From Labrys monachus (GTDB lineage: Bacteria > Pseudomonadota > Alphaproteobacteria > Rhizobiales > Labraceae), in assembly GCF_030814655.1 (NCBI RefSeq), contig NZ_JAUSVK010000001.1, positions 6,331,001 to 6,395,000 of the forward strand: a DNA stretch of 64,000 nt, read 5' to 3'. Positions 57,254-64,000 of this stretch are shown here, piece after piece. The first letter of the stretch is position 1; each line of letters begins with the position of its first letter. The position numbers were made by a program, and so were the translations under genes. A model generated the notes under the pieces. That model did not search any database. It saw nothing but the letters and a program-made list of their open reading frames with translations, and was not told where the DNA came from.

Positions 57254-58089
57254 GTCTCCACGATGAGGGAGCGGCGATGGGCCCGCAGCAATCCCTGGAT
57301 CGCTGCGGCGGTTTCCTCGATCGAACGGCGCGTCACGTCGATCATCGGCCAGCCGCGCTGCGAGAAGAGCCGGCGCGACTGGGCGATCTCCTCGGAGACC
57401 AGCATACGGTCGGTATAGGCGATGACGTCATGCTGCGGATTGAGGCCGAGGATGCGGTTTTCGCGGATCTGCACGATACGCTCAGGCGAGGCGTAGAGGC
57501 CGACGATCAGGGGTCGGCGCAGCCGCTCGACCTCGATGGGCAGGGGGATGCCGGGGACAAGCGGGATATTGGCCGTCTTCACGCCGCGATGGGCGAGGTA
57601 GATCGAGGTCGGCGTCTTGGAGGTGCGCGACACCCCGATCAGCACGACGTCGGCTTCGTCGAGGTCTCCCGTCATGAGGCCGTCATCGTGCAGCATGGTG
57701 AAATTGAGCGCGTCGATGCGGCGGAAATAATCGGCGTTCAGGACGTGCTGCGCGCCCGGCTTCACCATCACTTCGGCGCCAAGATAGGAGTTGAACAGGT
57801 CGAAGATCGGCTGCAGCACGGAGATCACCGGCGAGCCGATCTCCCGGCAGGTCCGCTCCAGCCTTTCGGACAGCTCGCGCTCGACCAGGGTGTAGAGCAC
57901 GATGCCCGGCGAGTTCTCGATTTCGGCGATCGCCTTGTCGAGATCGCGCTGGCTGCGCACCAGCGGATAGACATGTTCCAGCGCCGAGATGGCCGGATAC
58001 TGGGCGGCGACCGCCCGCCCCGCCATGATCAGCGTCTCGCCGGTCGAATCCGAAACCAAATGGAGATGGAAGAAACTTCTCGCGGCCAT
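57250..58089 (-). CDS. Pyruvate,phosphate dikinase/PEP synthase regulatory protein (DUF299)
   Basis: The protein has 279 residues. It has FHLHLVSDSTGETLIMAGRA at the N-terminus and the P-loop-like VVLIGVSRTSKTPTSIYLAH in the middle, both hallmarks of DUF299. These bifunctional ADP-dependent kinases and phosphorylases switch PPDK or PEP synthase on and off. It is the left neighbour of the origin, as its homologue is in Caulobacter. It is the first gene of the leftward operon and is coupled to maf. Confidence 0.93.
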   Translation of the reverse strand: MAARSFFHLHLVSDSTGETLIMAGRAVAAQYPAISALEHVYPLVRSQRDLDKAIAEIENSPGIVLYTLVERELSERLERTCREIGSPVISVLQPIFDLFNSYLGAEVMVKPGAQHVLNADYFRRIDALNFTMLHDDGLMTGDLDEADVVLIGVSRTSKTPTSIYLAHRGVKTANIPLVPGIPLPIEVERLRRPLIVGLYASPERIVQIRENRILGLNPQHDVIAYTDRMLVSEEIAQSRRLFSQRGWPMIDVTRRSIEETAAAIQGLLRAHRRSLIVET

Positions 58090-58576
58090 GGCTTGGCGTA
58101 ACCCGGGACGGCGCTGTGGACAAGTGTGGAAAACCGCCCTCCCCCGGCCGCGCCGGCGAGCGCCTGTGGATGACCCCGCTTATCCATCAACAGGCTGGCG
58201 ACTCTGGATGAGATTCACCGGGCCCGGATGAACAAGACTCATAAGTCTTCCGGGGAGCTCCGGCGCGAACGCGCGGGGCTCCGATGCAAGCGATTGACTC
58301 TGCGAGCCAATCGATGCCCACGACAGGGCCGTGCCGGCACGCCTTCAGCTCCGGCCGGAGAGGTCGAGACAGGGCGGCCGCCTGTGCATAGATTGTGGAC
58401 AGCCAGGAACCACGGTAAACGACCCGTTAAGAAGAAAGAGAATTGAAGATTCATTTCTTTAATTTTTTATGAAGGCCGGGACATTTTGTCGGCGCGTCGG
58501 ACCGATTCCGGCGTAGACCGCCGTGTCGCGGCCGCTGGCCGAAGGAAAGTTCCATCGCAATGACCAAGCCTCCGCA
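58090..58576. other. Candidate chromosomal replication origin (oriC)
   Basis: This gene-free stretch lies between the DUF299 gene and hemE, the position of the Caulobacter origin. DnaA-box-like sites cluster at 58115 (TGTGGACAA), 58125 (TGTGGAAAA), 58165 (TGTGGATGA), 58180 (TTATCCATC), 58383 and 58394 (TGTGGACAG). A 10-base dyad CGATTGACTC/GAGCCAATCG (one mismatch) lies at 58290-58313. An unusually AT-rich tract at 58425-58475 could be the unwinding element. It contains TTAA-N7-TGAA (58459-58473), one base from the CtrA box TTAA-N7-TTAA. No protein-coding frame is convincing. Confidence 0.8.
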
Positions 58577-58589
58577 ATGACCAAGCCTC
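58556..58589. repeat. 17-base perfect tandem duplication over the hemE start
   Basis: CGCAATGACCAAGCCTC occurs twice without a gap (58556-58572, 58573-58589). Each copy carries an ATG. The first opens a six-codon frame (MTKPPQ) whose TGA overlaps the second ATG, the true hemE start. Confidence 0.92.
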
Positions 58590-59605
58590 TCCTGGACGTG
58601 CTTTCCGGCCGGACACCATCCCGGCCGCCGGTGTGGCTGATGCGTCAGGCAGGACGCTATCTGCCGGAATATCGCGCCATTCGCGGCCGGGCTTCGGGCT
58701 TTCTCGATTTCTGCTACACACCCGAACTCGCCGTGGAGGCGACGCTGCAGCCGATCCGGCGCTTCGGCTTCGACGGCGCGATCCTGTTTTCCGACATTCT
58801 CGTCGTGCCCGACGCGCTCGGCCAGAAGGTATGGTTCGAGGAGGGCGAGGGCCCGCGCCTGGAGCCTGTCACCGGCCGGGGCGATCTGGCGGGGCTGCGG
58901 GACCAGATCGACCTCGATCACCTGGCGCCGGTTCTCGAGACGGTGCGCCGCGTGAAGGGGCAATTGCCGCCGGCGGTGACGTTCCTGGGCTTTTGCGGCG
59001 GTCCCTGGACGGTCGCCACCTATATGATCGCCGGGCGGGGCGTCAAAGACCAGGTGCCGGCGCGGCTTGCCGCCTACCAGGATCCCGACTTCTTCGCGGC
59101 GCTGATCGACCGCCTCATCGAGGCCTCCATCGATTATCTCTGCGCCCAGATCGAGGCGGGTGTCGATGCCGTGCAGATCTTCGACAGCTGGGCAGGGATC
59201 CTGCCGCCGGACGAGTTCGAGCGGTGGGCGATCGAGCCGGCGAGGCGCATCGTCGAGGGCGTCCGGGCGCGCCATCCGCTCGCACGCATCATCGGATTTC
59301 CGCGCGGCGCCGGCTCGCTCTATGTCGATTATGCCCGCGCGGTCGATGTCGACGCCATCGGTCTCGACTGGTGCGTCGATCCGGCCTGGGCGGCGGCGAA
59401 TGTGCAGACCCTCAAGCCGGTCCAGGGCAATCTCGATCCGCTCGCTCTCGTTGCTGGCGGCGATGCGCTCGACCGCGCCCTCGATCGTATTCTCGGCGCT
59501 TTTTCAGGCCAGCCATTCATCTTCAACCTCGGCCATGGCATCGTGCCGCAGACCCCGATCGCGCATGTCGAGCGGATGCTGGAGCGAATCAGGGCGCAAG
59601 CCTAA
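58577..59605 (+). CDS. hemE: Uroporphyrinogen decarboxylase
   Basis: The protein has 342 residues. PVWLMRQAGRYLPEYRAIRG near the N-terminus and GFCGGPWTVATYM are the HemE signatures, with the conserved Asp in LFSDILVVPDALG. It converts uroporphyrinogen III to coproporphyrinogen III in heme synthesis. It begins right after the origin and is transcribed away from it. The only good ribosome site, AAGGA (58542-58546), fits the decoy ATG at 58560 better than the start at 58577, so translation may depend on re-initiation. A GTG at 58523 is in frame and is a second possibility. Confidence 0.95.
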   Translation: MTKPLLDVLSGRTPSRPPVWLMRQAGRYLPEYRAIRGRASGFLDFCYTPELAVEATLQPIRRFGFDGAILFSDILVVPDALGQKVWFEEGEGPRLEPVTGRGDLAGLRDQIDLDHLAPVLETVRRVKGQLPPAVTFLGFCGGPWTVATYMIAGRGVKDQVPARLAAYQDPDFFAALIDRLIEASIDYLCAQIEAGVDAVQIFDSWAGILPPDEFERWAIEPARRIVEGVRARHPLARIIGFPRGAGSLYVDYARAVDVDAIGLDWCVDPAWAAANVQTLKPVQGNLDPLALVAGGDALDRALDRILGAFSGQPFIFNLGHGIVPQTPIAHVERMLERIRAQA

Positions 59606-59668
59606 TAGGCTGGGGGAGAGCCGCTTCCCGCCGGGGCGGCCTATCGGGTGCAAATTCGGGAGCGGGAT

Positions 59669-60109
59669 ATGAGCTACGGCAGCACGGGCTATGATTTGCT
59701 GAAGGCCGCCCATATCATCGCCGTGATCGCCTGGATGGCGGGCATGCTCTATTTGCCGAGGCTGTTCGTCTATCATGCCGAGGCGCAGAAGGGTTCGATC
59801 CAGAGCGAGACCTTCAAGGTGATGGAGCGGCGCCTGATGAAGGCGATCATCCTCCCCTCGATGATCTTCACTTGGCTTTTCGGGCTGTCGCTGGCCTATT
59901 TCTCGGGCTTCTACACGGCGCCCTGGCTGCACACCAAATTCCTGCTCGTCATCATTCTCTCGGGCGTGCACGGCTGGTTCTCCAAGCTGGTGAAGGATTT
60001 TGCCGCCGATCGCAATGTCAGGTCCGCCCGATTTTATCGGCTGATCAACGAGATTCCGACCGTGTTGATGATCCTGATCGTGATTCTGGTCGTGGTGAAG
60101 CCTTTTTAA
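59669..60109 (+). CDS. hemJ: Protoporphyrinogen oxidase HemJ
   Basis: The protein has 146 residues; GGGAG six bases before the ATG. Four hydrophobic helices, with the conserved His in KAAHIIAVIAWMAGMLYLPR and a second in LFVYHAEA, and GVHGWFSKLVKDFA. It oxidises protoporphyrinogen IX in the membrane using heme-linked electron transfer. It lies 63 bases after hemE, the usual rhizobial arrangement. Confidence 0.93.
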   Translation: MSYGSTGYDLLKAAHIIAVIAWMAGMLYLPRLFVYHAEAQKGSIQSETFKVMERRLMKAIILPSMIFTWLFGLSLAYFSGFYTAPWLHTKFLLVIILSGVHGWFSKLVKDFAADRNVRSARFYRLINEIPTVLMILIVILVVVKPF

Positions 60110-60334
60110 GCGGCCGGGCGGCGGGAGCCGCTTGCCGCCGCTGCGGCCGGGCTGTATAAGACCGATCTCCTCCCATTGCAGGCTGGCGTCTTGAGGTTGT
60201 GGTTCGAGCCCGACCAAGGCGCCGACGCAAGGCTCCTCGTCTGGCGATCAAAAGACCTGCTTCTCTGAAATCTGTGATTCCGCGCCCGCTTTTTTGGCGC
60301 GCTGTGAAGTGAATCCCCCTCACAAGGACTCCCC

Positions 60335-61600
<1,266 letters not shown>

Positions 61601-61610
61601 TCCTCCGATT

Positions 61611-61656
61611 CGGCTCCGGAACGGAGCCGCTCCGGCTCGGAACAGGCCGAGCCGGA
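61611..61656 (+). terminator. Two tandem hairpins after rho
   Basis: CGGCTCCG/CGGAGCCG (61611-61629, loop GAA) is followed by TCCGGCTCGG/CCGAGCCGGA (61631-61656). Both stems are perfect. There is no T run, so they may protect the 3' end or act with a factor rather than as a classical terminator. Confidence 0.55.
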
Positions 61657-61973
61657 CGGTCGCGGAAGGGGAATCGGTCTCCCGGCTCGGCACTCTCATT
61701 CTCGCCTGCTCTCCGGCGGGTCGTCGCTTGAGCAGGCGGCGAAGAAGCGGGACAGCACCCCCGGCCAACCTGGCCCGAGGCCTCGCAGCGGGCTTCACAT
61801 CGTTTCCATCGAGTCTGGGCAGCGCGGGTACTTCCTGGCGCTGAGGCGGCTTCATCGCGCCGCGAAGCCGCATGTCCGGCCAAGCCCCGGCATACAACCT
61901 TTTCCTAATGAGCCTATTTGCGCACGGCCCTCAGACCGTGCCCTTCCCATCGCGCGGCCTAAGCCGGGCCGTT

Positions 61974-62089
61974 CCTCATCCTCACCCGGAGCGCTTGTGC
62001 AGGAAATGCGGAGCTCCCGCCAGCGGGGCAAAGGTGCGACTGGCGCCGCGTTTCGGTCGCCGGGCTGCGAGACGCCGGCCTCTCCATCC
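61974..62089. repeat. Direct repeat after rho, copy 1
   Basis: A block starting CCTCATCCTCAC and ending GAGACGCCGGCCTCTCCATC, clearly similar over its whole length to 62218-62331. A hairpin CCCCGC-TTT-GCGGGG follows at 62114-62128. No coding frame fits. Confidence 0.65.
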
Positions 62090-62217
62090 TGCCGCGACGC
62101 CGGGGTCCCCTCGCCCCGCTTTGCGGGGAGAGGATAGAGGTGAGGGGCGGCACGAAGGCTGAACCATGACGAGAGGAACGGCTTGGCCGCCGTCTCCCTC
62201 TTCCCGGTTGCGCCGGC

Positions 62218-62331
62218 CCTCATCCTCACGCGAGCATTTCTGCATGAGATGCGGAGTCCCCGCTTGTGGGGCGAAGGCTTGGCCGGCATTGCGTTTCGAT
62301 CGGCGGGCCGTGAGACGCCGGCCTCTCCATC
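62218..62331. repeat. Direct repeat after rho, copy 2
   Basis: Second copy of the block at 61974-62089, with the same start and end and scattered differences between. The whole 873-base region 61601-62473, where rhizobial genomes usually have mnmE, holds only these repeats and hairpins. Confidence 0.65.
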
Positions 62332-62473
62332 TCGTCGCGGAGCCGGCTGCGGGCAGCATGACGCTCCCGCTACGGCTCTCGGCTTGACAACCGCTCATGC
62401 GGCAATCACCGACGCAATGTTTCACATGAATCACGCGTCATCCGGTCGACAGCCTGATTCACATGAAACATTC

Positions 62474-64000
62474 TCAGCGCCGCATGGCGGCGAGGGTCGC
62501 TGCGAGATCGGCGGCGTTGCCAGCCGGCAGCGAGCAGCGTCCGTTGGTGCAGACGAAGGCGGCGGCACCGGGCGTGGCGGGGGCCGCCCTCACCGGATGG
62601 CTGGAGGGCAGATCGGCGATTGTCCGGATCCGCAAAATGATTCGGACCGGAAATGGTTGCGCCCGGGCTTTGGCCAGCAGCGCATCGGCGCCCGGGCCTT
62701 CGCCGACCACGATGACCTCCAGGCCGCCCAGCCTGAGATCCAGGGCATTCAGAAGCGAGCAATGGCCGAAGATATTGGCCGCGATCGACGGGGAAAGGCC
62801 GGCAAGAACCTCGTCGGCCCGCGTCAGCCAGCGCTCGTCGCCGGTGAGCGCGGCGAGCCGGACGAGGTCATCCGCCATCATGCCGTTGGCGTTGGGCACG
62901 GCGTCGTCCAGGGTCGACCGAGGCCGCACGATGAGGCCCGCCGCATCGCTTGCCGTCAGGAAATAGCCGCCGCCTTCGGAATCGCGGTAATCCCGCTCGA
63001 CGGCATCCGCCCAGCCGAGGGCCCGCATGATGAAATCGCCTTCGGCGCCCGCCTCCGCAAGAGCGAGGGCGGCCCGGATCATGGCGGCGAGATCGGTGGC
63101 GAGGCCCGGCACCAGCAGGCGGCCGTCGCGCCAGGAATGGCCGAGGCTGTCGCCATGCGCCATGGATTCGGCGACGAAACGGAAGGCGTCGCGCCCGAGC
63201 TGCAGCCAGGCCGGCTCAGCGAAGACGACGGAGGCACGGGCGAGGGCGGCGATCATCAGGCCGTTCCAGTCGGCAAGGACCTTGTCGTCGCGGCCCGGCG
63301 GCACGCGGCGCGACCGCTCGGCGAGGAGGATGGGACGAAGGCGGTGCCAGCGCGCCACCTCCGCGGGGGTGAGATCGGGCCGGTCGAGGCGGTTGGGAAT
63401 GGCGCTTCCTTCCCAATTGCCGCTCGGCGTGATGTCGTACGCCGCCAGCGCGAAGGCGGCGTCTTCGGGCGACAACGCGTCGGTGACCTGTTCGGGACGC
63501 CAGACATAGAAGCGGCCTTCATGGCCCTCGGAATCGGCGTCGAGCGAGGCGGCGAAGGCGCGGCCGTCGCCGGCCATCATCTCGCGCCGCAGCCATTCCA
63601 CCAATTCGCCGGCGGCCTGGCGGAACAGGTCGCGCCCCGTCTCGGCCCAGGCGAGGGCGAGCAATTCGAGAAGCTGGGCATTGTCGTAGAGCATCTTCTC
63701 GAAATGCGGCACCAGCCAGCGTTCATCGACGCTGTAGCGCGCGAAGCCGCCGCCGACATGGTCCCGGATGCCGCCCTGACAGATGCGCTCGAGCGTCAGC
63801 AGCATGAGCCGTCGGGCTTCGCTGCCCGGCCCGCCGCGCCACAGAAGTTCGAGATAGGAGGCATTCGGAAATTTCGGCGCACCCGTGGTGCCACCATTGA
63901 CGGGATCGGTGATCGCGGCGAGCCGTCCGATCGATTGGGCAAGGTCGCCCGCGCCGAATGCGGTGTGGCCGCGCGGCGGAATACGGGCGAGCGCCCCGCG
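62474..64000 (-). CDS. DUF255 thioredoxin-domain protein (YyaL type), 5' end outside window
   Basis: The frame is open to the window edge, giving the last 508 residues or so. DPVNGGTTGAPKFPNASYLE near the left end of the visible protein, GGFARYSVDERWLVPHFEKM and LYDNAQLLELLALAW are signatures of the YyaL/spermatogenesis-associated-protein-20 family. The thioredoxin-like domain itself lies beyond the window; the visible part is the (alpha/alpha)6 barrel related to N-acylglucosamine epimerases, plus a C-terminal tail with VCTNGRCSLPA. Function is poorly known. Confidence 0.9.
   Translation of the reverse strand, partial: RGALARIPPRGHTAFGAGDLAQSIGRLAAITDPVNGGTTGAPKFPNASYLELLWRGGPGSEARRLMLLTLERICQGGIRDHVGGGFARYSVDERWLVPHFEKMLYDNAQLLELLALAWAETGRDLFRQAAGELVEWLRREMMAGDGRAFAASLDADSEGHEGRFYVWRPEQVTDALSPEDAAFALAAYDITPSGNWEGSAIPNRLDRPDLTPAEVARWHRLRPILLAERSRRVPPGRDDKVLADWNGLMIAALARASVVFAEPAWLQLGRDAFRFVAESMAHGDSLGHSWRDGRLLVPGLATDLAAMIRAALALAEAGAEGDFIMRALGWADAVERDYRDSEGGGYFLTASDAAGLIVRPRSTLDDAVPNANGMMADDLVRLAALTGDERWLTRADEVLAGLSPSIAANIFGHCSLLNALDLRLGGLEVIVVGEGPGADALLAKARAQPFPVRIILRIRTIADLPSSHPVRAAPATPGAAAFVCTNGRCSLPAGNAADLAATLAAMRR

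Overview
The window is a GC-rich, densely coded stretch of an alphaproteobacterial chromosome, most likely of the order Hyphomicrobiales (Rhizobiales). Evidence for this includes an AccD that has lost most of its zinc-ribbon cysteines, a DivL-type kinase with Tyr in place of the H-box His, a fused TsaE-AmgK protein, and the order ppsR - (origin) - hemE - hemJ - rho. The gene order resembles the Caulobacter-type origin region, and the 58090-58576 gap is a strong candidate chromosomal origin. No rRNA, tRNA, CRISPR array, transposase or prophage was recognised.

Layout. 1-431: end of an AI-2E family permease. 697-11423: a sugar or sugar-acid utilisation island holding two FCD-type GntR regulators, a complete ABC importer (binding protein, double ATPase, permease), an L-gulonate-dehydrogenase-like enzyme, a second orphan binding protein, a short-chain dehydrogenase (SDR) and an IlvD/Edd sugar-acid dehydratase. 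11528-18529: a GAF histidine kinase and a 1627-residue double-kinase hybrid, each followed on the opposite strand by a very small predicted membrane protein. 18717-23295: orphan HicB-like protein, SdhAF4-like protein, an amine oxidase-like flavoprotein, three tandem secreted mini-proteins of an unrecognised family and a secreted trypsin-like protease. 23921-32153: divL, tsaE-amgK, murU-like, a LysE exporter and gyrB. 32244-47124: a mixed metabolic block (SDRs, DsbA-like, VOC, a gamma-butyrobetaine-hydroxylase/class II aldolase/GST operon with divergent LysR regulator, MFS and SulP transporters, GT8 transferase, galactose dehydrogenase-like, DUF45 peptidase, epmA). 47264-47582 is a frameshifted small gene. 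47787-53534: folC and accD, then a De Ley-Doudoroff type cluster (SDR, dgoK, dgoA, ribokinase). 53685-58089: secB, then the leftward operon ppsR-maf-aroE-coaE-dnaQ. 58090-61600: candidate oriC, hemE, hemJ, rho. The right edge is a truncated DUF255 thioredoxin-domain protein.

Functional picture. Three strands run together: essential origin-proximal housekeeping and cell-cycle genes; several carbohydrate catabolic modules (galactose/arabinose-type oxidation through 2-keto-3-deoxy acids, and an uptake island for an unidentified sugar or aldonate); and sensory/envelope functions (three large kinases, small secreted proteins, a secreted protease). The most unusual features are the three-copy secreted family at 21084-22281, two short perfect tandem duplications that disrupt reading frames (10 bp at 47481, 17 bp over the hemE start at 58556), and several families of dispersed palindromic intergenic repeats.
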